NCBI RefSeq assembly: GCF_021582895.2
Contig: NZ_CP091139.2
Coordinates: forward strand, 310,001-374,000
Reading direction: 5' to 3'
Length of the DNA stretch: 64,000 bases
DNA from: Microbacterium elymi
Lineage (GTDB): Bacteria > Actinomycetota > Actinomycetes > Actinomycetales > Microbacteriaceae
Shown here: one piece after another, positions 11,323 to 22,244 of the stretch
Layout: each line of letters opens with the position of its first letter
How positions within the stretch are numbered: position 1 is the first letter of the stretch
The notes under the pieces: generated by a model
The model's input: only the letters and a program-made list of their open reading frames with translations
Told to the model about the DNA's origin: nothing
The model's database searches: none
Position numbers and translations under genes: made by a program

Positions 11323-13435
11323 TCAGCCGACGACCAGGGTGTTGCGGTCCACGTGGTGGCAGGCCACCAGGTCGCCGTCGTGGTCGATCAGCTCAGGGTC
11401 CTTCGCATCGCACAGCGCGCGCTGCGGCTCGCCGAGGATCTTGTACAGCGGGCACCGCGTGCGGAAGCGGCATCCGTCGATCTGCTCGGCCGGGCTCGGC
11501 AGATCGCCGTCCAGCAGCACCCGCTCGCGGGTGCGCTCGATGGTCGGGTCCGGGATGGGGGCGGCGGACATGAGCGCCTGGGTGTACGGATGCTTCGGGT
11601 TCTCGAACACCTCGGCGATGTGCCCGTACTCCACGATCTGCCCCAGGTACATCACCGCGACCTCGTCGGCGATCTGGCGGACCACCGCCAGGTCGTGGGC
11701 GACGAAGATCAGCGACAGGCCGAGCTGGTCGCGCAGGTCCTGCAGCAGGTTGATCACGCCGGCCTGGATGGACACGTCCAACGCCGAGACCGGCTCGTCC
11801 AGCACCAGCACCTTCGGGTCGGTGGCCAGGCCCCTCGCGATGCCGATGCGCTGGCGCTGACCGCCGGAGAACTCGTGCGGGTAGCGGTCCAGCATGGTGG
11901 AGTCCAGCCCCACCAGGTCCAGCAGCTCGGCGACCCGACGGTTGCGCTTCTCGCGCGAGACGCCCTGCGCCAGCAGCGGCTCGCCCACCACGTCGGCGAT
12001 CGGCAGACGCGGGTCGACGGCGGCGGCCGGGTCCTGGAACACGATCTGGATCTCGCTCGCAAGCTGGCGGCGGGTGTGCGGCGTGAGCTTGGCGATGTCC
12101 TTGCCGACGATCTGGATCGTGCCGACCTGGGGCTTGGTCAGCTCCATCAGCTCGAGGATGGTGGTGGTCTTGCCGCAAGCCGGACTCCCCCACGATCGCC
12201 AGCGTGCGGCCCGGGTCCAGCGAGAACGACACGCCGTCCACGGCGCGGACGGTGCCGACCTGGCGGCGGAAGACGCCGCCCTTCATCAGCGGAAAGTGCT
12301 TGACCAGGTCCTTGACCACCAGGACCGGCTCGGCACTCTCCGGTGCCTTCTCCCGCACGACGAGCGCCTCGGGGCGGGGGAAGATCTCGGGGCGGGTCAG
12401 CTCGCCGGACAGGATCTCGCCGGCGCGATGGCAGGCCGACAGGTGGTTGTCCGGTCCGCCGTGCTCGACCAGCGGAGGCTCGGTGGTCCGGCAGATGTCG
12501 ATCGCCGCGGGGCAGCGCGCCGCGAACGGGCACCCCACCGGCAGGTTCGCCAGCGACGGCGGACGCCCTCGAGCTCGCACCAGCCGGCTGGTGCCGGCGG
12601 TGCGGATGTTGGGAACCGAGCGCAGCAGTCCGACGGTGTACGGCATGGTGGGCTCGTGGAACACCTGGTCGACGGTGCCGAACTCGACCAGCTTGCCGGC
12701 ATACATCACCGCCACCCGGTCGGCGTGGCCGGCCACCACGCCCAGGTCGTGGGTGATCAGCGAGACGGCGGCGCCGGTGAGCCGCTTGGCCTCCTGCAGC
12801 ACCTCGAGGATCTGCGCCTGGATGGTCACGTCCAGCGCGGTGGTCGGCTCGTCGGCGATGATCAGGCGCGGGTTGTTGGCGATCGCCATCGCGATCATGG
12901 CGCGCTGCCGCATCCCGCCGGAGTATTCGTGCGGGAACGCCAGGGCCCGACGCGACGGGTCGGGGATGCCGACGATCTTCAGCAGCTCGACGGCGCGCAC
13001 CGCGGCGGCCTGCTTGCTCAGCGCGCGGTCGTGCAGGCGCAGCGCCTCGGAGATCTGATCGCCCACCGTGTAGACGGGGGTCAGCGCGGACAGCGGATCC
13101 TGGAAGACCATCGCGATCTCGCTGCCGCGGATGTGCGAGAGCTGCCGGTCGTTCATCCGCAGCAGCGACTTGCCGTTGTAGAGGATGTCGCCGGTGACCT
13201 CAGCGGTGTCCGGCAGCAGACCCATGACCGCCAGGGACGACACGGACTTGCCGGAGCCGGATTCGCCGACGATGCCCAGGAACTCGCCCTCGTCGATGGT
13301 GTAGCTGATGTCGCGCACCGCCCGCACGTCGCCGGAGCGCTGCGGGAAGGTCACCGAGAGGTTCTTGACCTCGAGCAGGTGGCGGCCGGCCGGGGCGGAT
13401 GCCGCGGGCTGGGGCTGGAGCAGGGTCTCAGGCAC
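11323..13435 (-). CDS. Oligopeptide ABC transporter, fused double ATPase (OppD-OppF)
   Basis: One polypeptide of about 704 residues containing two complete ABC ATPases. The first has Walker A GESGSGKS near 58, signature YSGGMRQR and Walker B LIIADEPTTALD. The second has GESGCGKTTT, FSGGQRQR and VLVLDEPVSALD. Each half ends in the Cys-containing oligopeptide-transporter extension (CPFAARCP; CRFRTRCPLY). A shift at 12175 (CCGCAAGCC for CCGCAGCC) falls in the second Walker A. The start overlaps the oppC stop by eight bases. Fusion means one chain can form the nucleotide-binding dimer. Confidence 0.9.
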
Positions 13436-14370
13436 GGTTCACCCCAGAAGTCGGGTCGATGGCGTCGCGCAGGGCGTCGCCGACGAGGCTGATGGCCAGA
13501 AGCAGCACGATCAGGGTGCCGGCCGGGAACAGGAACAGCCACGGCCGCGTCGTGGCGGCGGACTGGCCGTTGGCCAGCAGCGTGCCCAGTGAGACGTCCG
13601 GCGGCTGCACGCCGAAGCCGAAGAAGCTCAGGCTGGTCTCGGCGAGGATCATGGCCGCGATGCCGAGCGTCGCGTCGATGATCAGCAGGGACGCCACGTT
13701 CGGGATGATGTGCCGCCGCACGACCGACCAGGTGCCGAATCCCATGTAGCGGGCGCCCTTGACGAACTCGCGTTCGCGCAGCGACCGGGTCTGGTTGCGG
13801 ATGACCTGGGCCATGATCATCCAGCCGGTCACGGCGAGGAAGATCATCATCACGACCCAGCTGCCGTGCGTGAACGGGTACAGCAGCACCAGGATGAAGA
13901 AGGCCGGCAGCACCAGCATCAGGTCGATCAGCCAGGCGATGACCTTGTCTCCCCATCCGCCGAGGTACCCGGCGGTGGCGCCCAGGACCGCCGCGATGAT
14001 CGTGGCGGCGGGGCCGGCGATGAAGCCGATGATCAACGACTTCTGCAGGCCGGACACGATCTGCGCGTACAGGTCGTGGCCGAGGATGTCGGTGCCGAAC
14101 CAGTGCAGGATCGTGGGCGGGTAGTTCATGTTGTTCACGTCCTGGTCGGTGGGCGACCACGGCGTGAGGAACTGCCCGAACAGGGCCCACAGCACGAACA
14201 GGGCGAGCACCGTCGCGCCGATCCAGAAGCGGGGGGTGTGCTCGAGCCGCCGCCAGATCACGCGTCCGCGCGAGGCGGGCTTGCTGGCCAGCTTGGTGGG
14301 TTCCGGCTCGGTCTCGGGAAGCTGCGGCATCATCGGTCTGGGCGAGCAGACCGGCTTCGGGCATCGCCAT
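13428..14370 (-). CDS. Oligopeptide ABC transporter permease, OppC type
   Basis: Inner-membrane permease of about 310 residues. It has an N-terminal helix (FWIGATVLALFVLWALF), the OppC_N region with NYPPTILHWFGTDILGHDLY, and the EAA-loop region ETSLSFFGFGVQPPDVSLG near the C-terminus. ATG at 14370 follows the oppB stop by one base. One shift near 14330 (at GCCGCAGCTTCC) lies within the first 20 codons; alternatively translation starts at ATGATG near 14336 in the downstream frame. Confidence 0.87.
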
Positions 14371-14371
14371 G

Positions 14372-15354
14372 TCAGCGCCTCACTCTCGGGTCGAGCGCCG
14401 CGTACAGGATCTCGGACAGCGTGGACGAGCACAGGATCAGGATCGCGACGAACAGCGTGGATCCGGCGACCGAGTTGATGTCGTTCTGCTGGATGGACTG
14501 GATGGTCATCTCGCCCATGCCGTGCCAGCTGAACACGATCTCGAGCATCGCCGAGCCCGCCACCAGCGTGCCGAAGCTGTAGGCGAAGAACGTCGACATC
14601 GGGATCAGCGCGATGCGCACGCCGTGGCGGACCAGCGCCGAGCCGCGCGTGCGCCCTTTGGACCGGGCGGTGCGGATGTAGTCGGCGCCGAGCACGTCCA
14701 GCATCGTGTTGCGCTGATACCGGCTGTACGAGGCGGCGCCGGCGATCGCCAGCACCAGGGTCGGGAGCGCGGCGTGCGATATCCGGTCGCCCAGCGCTCC
14801 CCAGAAATCGGCCGGGGCGTTCGCCGAGTACTGTCCGCTGAATGTGATCAGCTTGCACCCCCAGCGCCTGGTTCAGGTAGGTCGCCATGATCATGAACAG
14901 GATGGCCATGACGAACACCGGGGTGGCGAACACGATGTAGGACAGCGTGGTGACGACCTGGTCGCTGAACTTGTACTGGCGCACCGCGCCCCACACGCCC
15001 AGGATCACGCCGAGGATCGCGCCCAGGATGGCCCCGACCAGCAGCGAGCTGCAGGCTCACGCCCGCGCGGATCGCGATCTGCTGGGTGACCGGCTGGTTG
15101 GCCACGGTCAGGCCCAGGTCGCCGTGGAAGATGTTGATGAACCAGGTCCAGGTGCGCTCGATGAGCGGCACGCTCGGGTTCACGCCCCACGCGTCCAGCA
15201 GCTGGTCGATCGAGGACTGCGGCGGGCGCGGGTGCCGGTTCTCCAGCTCCCAGACCGGGTTCAGACCGGTGCTGGCCAGCATGTACGCCAGCGACGCGGC
15301 GACCGCGGTCAGGATCAGGTAGTTGAAGATCCGGCGGATGATGTAGAGAGTCAC
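14372..15354 (-). CDS. Oligopeptide ABC transporter permease, OppB type
   Basis: About 328 residues; N-terminus TLYIIRRIFNYLILTAVAAS is the typical OppB first helix, and the C-terminal part has YSRYQRNTMLDVLGADYIRTAR with the EAA loop. GTG at 15354 is chosen by family N-terminus and an upstream GGGGTGG; a GTG at 15399 is possible. Two shifts, near 15050 (CAGCTCGCTGCTG for CAGCTGCTGCTG) and 14851 (GTGCAAGCTG for GTGCAGCTG), are corrected. It is the first gene of the first peptide-importer operon. Confidence 0.87.
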
Positions 15355-15639
15355 AGACGCCACCCCGCATCTGCGGCGGATGCTGTCCGGTCCGGCCACA
15401 CGATGTGCACGCCGCCCGCAGGGAGTGCGGAGTTCCTGTTGATCACGTTCGTGAACGTTTCCTTGCTCGTCGAGCGCCGACTTGTGATCGACGCCGATGT
15501 CGATGCCGAAGGTTTCTCGGCGCAGGCCGCTGTTGGACCGGCGTCTACTCTAATCGACATCAGCGATTCTGCCTGACTTCACACGAATTCTTTATCGGGG
15601 TGTTAGCTGATCGGCGTTCGGGGCGTGCACACTGACGGA
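15355..15639. promoter_or_regulatory. Upstream region of the first peptide-importer operon with palindrome
   Basis: 285 bases without a gene. A 14-bp dyad ACGTTC-GT-GAACGT spans 15445-15458, about 90 bases before the oppB start, and is a candidate repressor site. A TAGAGT hexamer on the minus strand near 15547-15552 could be a -10 box, but no matching -35 was seen. Confidence 0.35.
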
Positions 15640-16169
15640 TCACCATGGCAGCAGCGCCACCACTGCGCACCCCGCCAGCACGACCCCGACGACCACCGCC
15701 GGCACGTCCCAGCCGCGGGTCACGGGCCCATCCGACCCGGTCGCCGACTGCCACGCCGCCCGCACCGTCTGCAGTGCGCCGTCCTCTCGCAGACCCGCCC
15801 GCGCCCCCGCACGCGGGGCGAACGGGCTGCCCAGCACTCCACCGCCGATCCGTCGTCCAACGTGATGCGCAGCTGGGCCCGACGCTCGACATCCGCGACC
15901 CGAGCCCACGGGATGCGCACCCAGCGCAGCAGATTGCGCGCCGACAGTGCAGAGGCGTCCACCCGCACGCTCATCCGGATCAGGAACACCCAGGCGCACC
16001 ACAGGATGAACGCGATCACTCCGCCGGCGCGCAGCGCCAGCTCGACCCGTCCGCGGATGGCGGCATCGCCCACGAAGATCACAGCCAGGCCCGCCAGGGC
16101 CCAGAACGTGATGACCGACGAGACCGCACGCAGCACGATCACACCGCCCTGCGCCAGATCCTTCGTCAT
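15640..16169 (-). CDS. Small membrane protein, PH-domain-like, copy 1
   Basis: About 176 residues: two N-terminal hydrophobic segments (residues about 14-35 and 46-64), a soluble middle resembling bacterial PH-like domains (VRVDASALSARNLLRWVRIP, then DVERRAQLRITLDDGSAVEC), and a final hydrophobic segment before the stop. Copy 2 upstream has the same layout and shared motifs (RGWDVPA). ATG overlaps the copy-2 stop (ATGA). A shift near 15830 (GAGTGCTGGGC for GAGTGCCTGGGC) is corrected. Function unknown; it follows the second peptide importer. Confidence 0.65.
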
Positions 16170-16735
16170 GAAGGTCCTCCGCTGACGATCAGGGCCGCAC
16201 CAGCCCAGACCACGAGCACGGCCAGCACGATCAGCGCGGGGACGTCCCACCCGCGGCGGACCGGGTCCTCCGGCGAGCCGACGGCTCGGCCCGCGGCATC
16301 CTCACGCACCCGCACCAGGTAGTCCCACTGCGCCTGCACCGTGGGAGGGGTCTGGTCCTGCCGCCCGGGACGGCGTCCCGGGCGGCCCTGCACGGGGCCG
16401 CCCAGCGAGCGCACGGAAGTGCCGTCGTCGAGGGCCAGCTCGACCTGCCAGCGCCACTGCATGTCGACGATGCGCGCGAAGGGCACGCGGATCACGCGCA
16501 GCATGTTCTGCACTGTGATCGCGTCGTCGTCCACCTCCAGATGCGACGCGAAGGCCGAGACGTACACGAACCACAGCGCGAGCAGCGGCCACGGCGCCAG
16601 CAGGAGCGCCTCGCCGACGTCGCTGCGCACGAGCGCGTCGCCCAGCAGGAACAGCACGATCGCCGCTGAGATGATCAGCAGCGGAACGGCCGACGCGGGC
16701 CGGAAGACCCGCCGGGCGGACGGGGAAGCGGTCAG
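16166..16735 (-). CDS. Small membrane protein, PH-domain-like, copy 2
   Basis: About 190 residues with the same architecture as the downstream copy: two N-terminal helices, the segment LEVDDDAITVQNMLRVIRVP, a DDGTSVRSLGGPV strand and a C-terminal helix after RRGWDVPALIVLAV. The frame is open, but no ATG/GTG lies at its beginning. CTG at 16735 overlaps the ATPase stop (CTGA), and a one-base shift could instead connect it to GTG at 16738; the start is therefore uncertain. Confidence 0.55.
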   Translation of the reverse strand: MTASPSARRVFRPASAVPLLIISAAIVLFLLGDALVRSDVGEALLLAPWPLLALWFVYVSAFASHLEVDDDAITVQNMLRVIRVPFARIVDMQWRWQVELALDDGTSVRSLGGPVQGRPGRRPGRQDQTPPTVQAQWDYLVRVREDAAGRAVGSPEDPVRRGWDVPALIVLAVLVVWAGAALIVSGGPS

Positions 16736-18400
16736 CGCGCACCACCGCCGAGCGGGATCGCGGCGCCCGGGATCGCATCCAGCAGCCGCTGGGTGTACTC
16801 CTGGGACGCGTTCGCGAAGATCTCGTCCACGGTGCCGTGCTCGACCACCCGGCCCTTCTCCATCACGCACACCTCGTCGGCGACCACGCGCACCACGGCC
16901 AGGTCGTGCGTGATGAACAGGTAGGTGAGATGCAGCTCGTCCTGCAGCGCGGCCAGCAGGCTGCAGGATCTGGTCCTGCACCAGCACGTCCAGCGCCGAG
17001 ACCGCCTCGTCCAGGACGATGATCTCGGGCTTGAGCGCGAGGGCCCGCGCCAGCGCGACCCGCTGGCGCTGGCCGCCGGACAGCTCGTTCGGGTAGCGAC
17101 TGGCCAGCTCCTGCGGAAGAGCGACCTGGTCGAGCAGCTCGACCACCCGCGCCCGTCGGGACGCGCCGTCGCCGACCTTGTGGATCTCCAGCGGCTCGGA
17201 GATCGTGTTGCCGATGTTGCGCAGCGGATCCAGCGAGCCGTACGGGTCCTGGAACACCGGCTGCATGCGTCGGCGCAGCCCGAACACCTCACGGCTGCCC
17301 AGACCCGCGATGTCGATGCCGTCGATCTCGATCGCACCCGAGGTCGGGTCCTCGATCTTGAGCACCATCTTCGCGACCGTCGACTTGCCCGAACCGGATT
17401 CGCCCACCAGCGCCAGCGTCTTCCCCTTCGGGATGTCGAAGCTGACGGCATCCACCGCGCGGAACGGCACCGAGCGGAAGCCGCCGGTGCGGATCTTGTA
17501 GTCCTTGGTCAGGTCGCGCACCCGGACTGCGGGTGCGGCATCCGCGTCGCCGTGCTCGATGCCGCGGCGCTCGACCGAGGCCTGGATCCGCTGCGAGGCG
17601 ATGCTGGGGGCGGCGGCCACGAGGCGCTGGGTGTACGGATGCTGCGGGTTCTCCAGGATCTCGCGACTGGGCCCGGACTCGACGATCACGCCCTGCTGCA
17701 TCACGACGATCTTCTCGGCCCGCTCGGCGGCCAGGCCCAGGTCGTGCGTGATCAGCAGCACCGACGTGCCCCGCTCGCGCGTGAGGTGGGCCATGTGGTC
17801 CAGGATCACGCGCTGCACCGTGACATCCAGGGCGCTCGTCGGCTCGTCGGCGATGAGCAGCTTGGGATCGGCCGCGAGGCCGATGCTGATCAGGGCGCGC
17901 TGGCGCATGCCGCCGGAGAACTGGTGCGGATACTGGTGCAGCCGCCGGTCGGCGTCGGCGAGGCCCGCCTGCTTGAGCACCTCGATCGCGCGGGCGTTGA
18001 CCTCGCGCCGGCCGTGCGCGATGCCGTTGGCGCGGATGGCCTCCTTCACCTGGAAGCCGATCGACCACACCGGGTTGAGGTTGGACATCGGGTCCTGCGG
18101 CACGTAGCCGATCTCGCGCCCGCGGACCCGCTCCATCTGCTTCTCGCTGAGGGTGGTCAGCTCGCGGCCGTCGAGCTGGATGCTGCCGCCGGTGACGTGG
18201 CCGGTGCCGGGCAGCAGGTTCACGATGGCCGAGGCGGTCGTGGACTTGCCCGACCCGGACTCCCCCACGATCGCCAGCGTCTCGCCCGGGTACAGCTCCA
18301 GGCTGATGCCGTGCAGCACCTCGCGCTCGGTCTTCTGCCCGCGGAACGCGACCTTCAGGTCGCGGATGCTCAGCAGGGGCGTGGCAACGGACTCGCTCAT
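16732..18400 (-). CDS. Second oligopeptide ABC transporter, fused double ATPase
   Basis: About 556 residues with two ABC domains in tandem. The first has GESGSGKSTTA, FSGGMRQR and LLIADEPTSALD; the second begins near residue 290 and has GESGSGKSTVA, LSGGQRQR and IIVLDEAVSALD. The linker between them is short. An extra C near 16965 (GCAGCCTGCTGG for GCAGCTGCTGG) shifts the last 80 codons and is corrected; the restored frame has HLTYLFITHDLAVVR. ATG overlaps the permease stop (ATGA). Like the first operon, DppD and DppF functions are fused. Confidence 0.9.
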
Positions 18401-19338
18401 CGCTGTGCCCTCGCTCTCGGGTCGAGGGCGTCTCGGATGAGCTCGCCCAGCATGATGAACGCCAGCACCGTGACGGTCAGGAAGATCGACGGGTAGATCA
18501 GCGACATCGGCGCGACGCGGATGGAGGTCTGGGCCGCACTGATCTCCGTGCCCCACGAGATGACCTCATCGCCCAGGCCCACGCCGAGGAAGGCCAGCGT
18601 CGCCTCGGCCACGATCGCCGCCGCCAGGCTCAGCGTCGTCACCACCAGCAGGGGCGCGATCGCGTTCGGGATCACGTGCGAGCTGAGGGTGCCGAACTTC
18701 GACTTGCCCAGAGCCAGGGATGCCGTCACGAAGTCGGACTGCCGCACCCGCAGCACCTCGGCCCGCACGACGCGTGCCGTGGACGCCCAGGCGAACCCGC
18801 CGATCGCCAGCGACAGCGTGAACACGTTGCGGTACTGGGCGAACACGGTCATCACCACGACCGCGGCCAGGATGTAGGGGATCGAGAAGAAGATGTCGCC
18901 GACGCGGGAGAGCACCGAGTCGAGCCATCCGCCGTAGAAGCCGGCGAGGGCCCCCATGATCAGGCCGATGATCGATCCGATCAGGGTGGCCAGGATGCCC
19001 ACCGACACCGACACCCGGGTGCCCCAGACGATGCGCGAGTAGATGTCGCAGCCCTGGAAGGTGTAGCCGAGCGGATGCCCGGCAGCGGGCCCCGCGTTCG
19101 AGTAGGTGAGGTCGCACGCGGTCGGGTCGGTGTGCGTGAACAGGGTCGGGACGAACGACATCAGCAGGACCACGATGACGATGGCAACCGAGATCCAGAA
19201 CGTCGGGCGCCGCCGGATGTCCTGCCAGGCATCCGACCACAGGCTCGTGGGCTTGGCCGCGACCTTGACGGCGTCCACCGTGATGGTGGTGGTCTCCACC
19301 GGCGCGACGTAGTGCGTCGACGTGACTTCACTTGACAT
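18397..19338 (-). CDS. Second oligopeptide ABC transporter permease, DppC/OppC type
   Basis: 313 residues, intact. A first helix near residues 48-70 is followed by a periplasmic loop containing HPLGYTFQGCDIYSRIVWG and by the permease core with EATLAFLGVGLGDEVISWG. It ends RDALDPRARAQR, the usual DppC C-terminus. It overlaps the upstream permease by 11 bases and the downstream ATPase gene by four, so the operon is tightly coupled. Confidence 0.9.
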   Translation of the reverse strand: MSSEVTSTHYVAPVETTTITVDAVKVAAKPTSLWSDAWQDIRRRPTFWISVAIVIVVLLMSFVPTLFTHTDPTACDLTYSNAGPAAGHPLGYTFQGCDIYSRIVWGTRVSVSVGILATLIGSIIGLIMGALAGFYGGWLDSVLSRVGDIFFSIPYILAAVVVMTVFAQYRNVFTLSLAIGGFAWASTARVVRAEVLRVRQSDFVTASLALGKSKFGTLSSHVIPNAIAPLLVVTTLSLAAAIVAEATLAFLGVGLGDEVISWGTEISAAQTSIRVAPMSLIYPSIFLTVTVLAFIMLGELIRDALDPRARAQR

Positions 19339-20258
19339 AGCGGATCCTCGGGTCCAGGCAACCCGTAGAGCAGGTCGACGACCAGGTTCACGAGCACGTA
19401 CAGAATGACGAATATGGTCACGAACGAGACGATCGTCGGTCCCTCGTGCAGCAGCGTCGCGTGGAACAGCGTGTTGCCGACCCCCGGGATGTTGAACACC
19501 GCCTCGGTGACCGTCGCGCCCACCAGGAGCACGCCGAAGTTCGTCGCGGAGTTGGTGATCACCGGGATGAGCGAGTTGCGCAGCACGTGCACCGGAAGCA
19601 CCCGGTTGCGCGACAGACCCTTGGAGTAGGCCGTGCGCACCCAGTCCTGGTTCAGCGTGTCCAGCACCGAGCCGCGCATGAGCCGCATGCTGGTGGCGAA
19701 CAGGCTGACGCCGAGCACGATCGCCGGCAGCCAGAGGCCGTTCCAGCCGTTGTCGGCGCCGACCGTGGGTTTGAACCAGCCGAGCTTGATCGCCAGGAAG
19801 TACTGGGCGACGAAGCCGAGCACGAACACCGGGACGGACAGGAAGATCAAGCCCGCGATGAGCGCGGCGTTGTCGAACAGCTTGCCCTTGCGCAGCGCCG
19901 AGACCGTGCCGACCACGATCGAGAGGATGAACTCGATGACAATGGCCATCACCGCAAGGCGTGCGGTCACGGGCAGAGTGCGGGCGAGCACGTCGTTCAC
20001 GGACTGGCCGGAGAAGGTGGTGCCCAGGTCTCCGCGGAAGATGCCGGTCAGGTAGAACCAGTACTGCACGAGGAACGGCTGGTCCAGGTGGTACTGGGCC
20101 CGCAGTTCGGCCAGCAGCGCGTCACTGGGCTGCTTGTCGCCGAACAGCGCGGCGATCGGGTCGCCGGGCATGGCGAAGACGAGGAAATAGATGAGCAGGG
20201 TCGCTCCGATGAACACCGGAATGACCTGCAGGAGGCGCCTGAGGATGTACGCGAACAT
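19328..20258 (-). CDS. Second oligopeptide ABC transporter permease, DppB/OppB type
   Basis: About 310 residues; N-terminus MFAYILRRLLQVIPVFIGAT is the DppB signature helix and the conserved LFGDKQP and FNIPGVGNTLFHATL regions follow. An extra C near 19352 (TTGCCTGGAC for TTGCTGGAC) shifts the last residues; the restored end is LLYGLLDPRIRYVK, which places the stop at 19328-19330 inside the next gene. It lies downstream of the binding protein across a long hairpin. Confidence 0.88.
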
Positions 20259-20377
20259 GCGCCCTCCCTTCGGGTACAGGCATGCCTCTCATCGCGTCGC
20301 GGCGGCTGCCGGGCAGCGGGGTGTGCTGCCGACATCCTCTCGCGGAACTGATGCGAGTGCGAGTGGAGGATGACACG

Positions 20378-20413
20378 CCGCGAGGCGGTGACGCGATCGT
20401 CACCGCCTCGCGG
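20378..20413 (-). terminator. Long GC-rich hairpin between binding-protein and permease genes
   Basis: Perfect 16-bp arms (CCGCGAGGCGGTGACG at 20378-20393 and its complement at 20398-20413) around a four-base CGAT loop. It sits 20 bases after the stop of the substrate-binding protein. There is no T-run, as is common in actinobacteria. It probably ends most transcripts, or protects the 3' end, so that binding protein is made in excess over the permeases. Confidence 0.6.
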
Positions 20414-20433
20414 TGTTGATCCCTCAGGCTGGG

Positions 20434-22068
20434 TCAGCCCTTGGTGATCTCGTAGTACAGCGGAACCGAGTTCCAGCCGAACGTGACGTTGTGCACGCCC
20501 TCGGCGTAGCCGCCGGTGACGTTCGAGTACCACAGCGGGATCGCGGGGAGGTCCTTGAGGAGGATCTCCTGCGCCTTCTGGTAGTCGGCGATGGCCGCTT
20601 TCTGGTCGCTCGAGGATGCGCCCTGCGCGAGCAGTGCGTCGAAGTCCTTGTTCGCGTAATCGGTGTCGTTCGAGCTGGCACCGGTGGAGTACAGCGGCTG
20701 CAGGAAGTTGTACATGCCGGGGTAGTCGGCCTGCCAACCGGTGCGGAACGCCGTCTTGATCTTGCGGGCGTTCACGTCGGCGCGCAGCGTGGCGAAGTCG
20801 ACGTACGACTTGCCGGACGCGTCGATGCCGAGCGTGTTCTTGATCGAGTTCGACACGGCGTCGACCCACTCCTTGTGGCCGCCGTCCGCGTTGTATGCGA
20901 TCTGGAAGGTGCCGCTCCACTTGGACATGCCGTCGGCCTGCGCCCACAGTTGCTTGGCCTTGTCGGCGTTGTACTTCAGGACGTCGGCGCCGGTGAGCGA
21001 GTCGGACCATCCGTTGATGACCGGCGAGGTGAAGTCGCTTGCCGGGGTGCGGGTGCTGTTGAAGATCGTCTTCGTGATCTGGTCGCGGTTGATCGCCAAC
21101 GAGATGGCCTGACGGCGAAGCTCGCCCTCCTGGCCGGTGAAGTGCGCGGCGTCGCCCGGGATCGAGAACGACTGGAAGATCGCGGCCGGCTGGTTCACCG
21201 CGCGGTCACCCAGGTCGGACTCGAAGGTCGCGAACGCCGACGGCGGGATCGCGTCGATGACGTCGACGTTCCCGGCCTGCAGATCGGCGTAGGCCGAGTC
21301 CTGCGAGGCGTAGAACTTGATCGTCAGACCGCCGTTCTTCACCTGGCGTCCGCCGGTGTAGTCGTCGTTCTTGACCAGGTCGATCTGCACGTCGTGCTGC
21401 CACGCCGAGTCGCTGGCCAGCTTGTACGGGCCGTTGCCGATCGGGTGCTCGCCGAACGCCTTCATGTCGTCGAACGCCACGTCCGGCAGCGGGTAGTAGG
21501 CCGAGTAGCCCAGTCGCTGCGACCAGTCTGCGGCCACCGGCGAGTTCAGCTTGACGGTGAACGTCTGGTCGTCGACCTTCGTCAGGCCGGTCAGGTCCGA
21601 GTCCTTCTCGGCGTCGAAGCCGTCGATGTCGGCGAACCAGGAGGAGTTCAGCTGCTTGTTCGAGAACTTCGCGCCGTACTTCCAGGCGTTGATGAAGCTG
21701 TCCGCGGTCAGTTCCTGACCGTTGGTGAACTTCTCGCCCTTCTTGATCTTGATCGTCAGGTTCGACGGGTCGTCGACCGTGATCGACTCGGCCATGTCGT
21801 TGACGAGCTTGCCCTTGCCGTCGTAGTACGCCAGGCCCGCGAAGATCGAGTCGAGGATCTTGCCGCCGCCGACCTCGTTGGTGTTCGTCGGGATCAGCGG
21901 GTTCTCGGGCTCGTTGCCGTTGACCTTGATGATCGCCGACGCGTCGCCGCTGCCGCCGCTCGTCGTGCCGTTGCCGCCCGAGTTCCCGCCGCCCGAGCAG
22001 CCGCTGAGGGCGATGACGCCCGCAGTCAGCAGCGCGAGAGACGCGAGAGCGATCTTCGTGCTCTTCAC
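20434..22068 (-). CDS. Second oligopeptide ABC transporter, substrate-binding lipoprotein
   Basis: SBP_bac_5 family, about 544 residues, intact. The signal sequence ends in the lipobox LSGC and is followed by a Gly/Ser-rich linker. Family segments include NEVGGGKILDSIFAGL, EKFTNGQELTADSFINAWKY and AISLAINRDQIT. GTG at 22068 has AGGAGG four bases upstream. The body is unusually rich in Asn, Lys and Asp codons for this window. It is the first gene of the second importer operon and has its own promoter. Confidence 0.9.
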   Translation of the reverse strand: MKSTKIALASLALLTAGVIALSGCSGGGNSGGNGTTSGGSGDASAIIKVNGNEPENPLIPTNTNEVGGGKILDSIFAGLAYYDGKGKLVNDMAESITVDDPSNLTIKIKKGEKFTNGQELTADSFINAWKYGAKFSNKQLNSSWFADIDGFDAEKDSDLTGLTKVDDQTFTVKLNSPVAADWSQRLGYSAYYPLPDVAFDDMKAFGEHPIGNGPYKLASDSAWQHDVQIDLVKNDDYTGGRQVKNGGLTIKFYASQDSAYADLQAGNVDVIDAIPPSAFATFESDLGDRAVNQPAAIFQSFSIPGDAAHFTGQEGELRRQAISLAINRDQITKTIFNSTRTPASDFTSPVINGWSDSLTGADVLKYNADKAKQLWAQADGMSKWSGTFQIAYNADGGHKEWVDAVSNSIKNTLGIDASGKSYVDFATLRADVNARKIKTAFRTGWQADYPGMYNFLQPLYSTGASSNDTDYANKDFDALLAQGASSSDQKAAIADYQKAQEILLKDLPAIPLWYSNVTGGYAEGVHNVTFGWNSVPLYYEITKG

Positions 22069-22152
22069 GTGTCCTCCTGTGAAAGGGATTGATGTCCGCC
22101 CGCAGCCGTGCGCCACTGTGCGCACCGCTTTCTACGCGCGGCGATGACGCCC

Positions 22153-22182
22153 ACCATAAGCACGTTGACGGCTCTGCTCCAA
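22153..22182 (-). promoter_or_regulatory. Promoter of the second peptide-importer operon
   Basis: On the minus strand TTGGAG (22182-22177) and TATGGT (22158-22153) are separated by 18 bases, a sigma-A-like arrangement about 85 bases before the GTG start. Confidence 0.45.
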
Positions 22183-22244
22183 ATATGGCCCCAAACCGTT
22201 ACACACCTTTTACCGATCGTGCCTCGCATGTGACAATCTGTGGA

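Noticed and set aside
16166..18556. ABC ATPase fused to a membrane protein
   Set aside because: The open frame results from one extra C at 16965; the ATPase should end at 16732 and the small membrane protein is separate.
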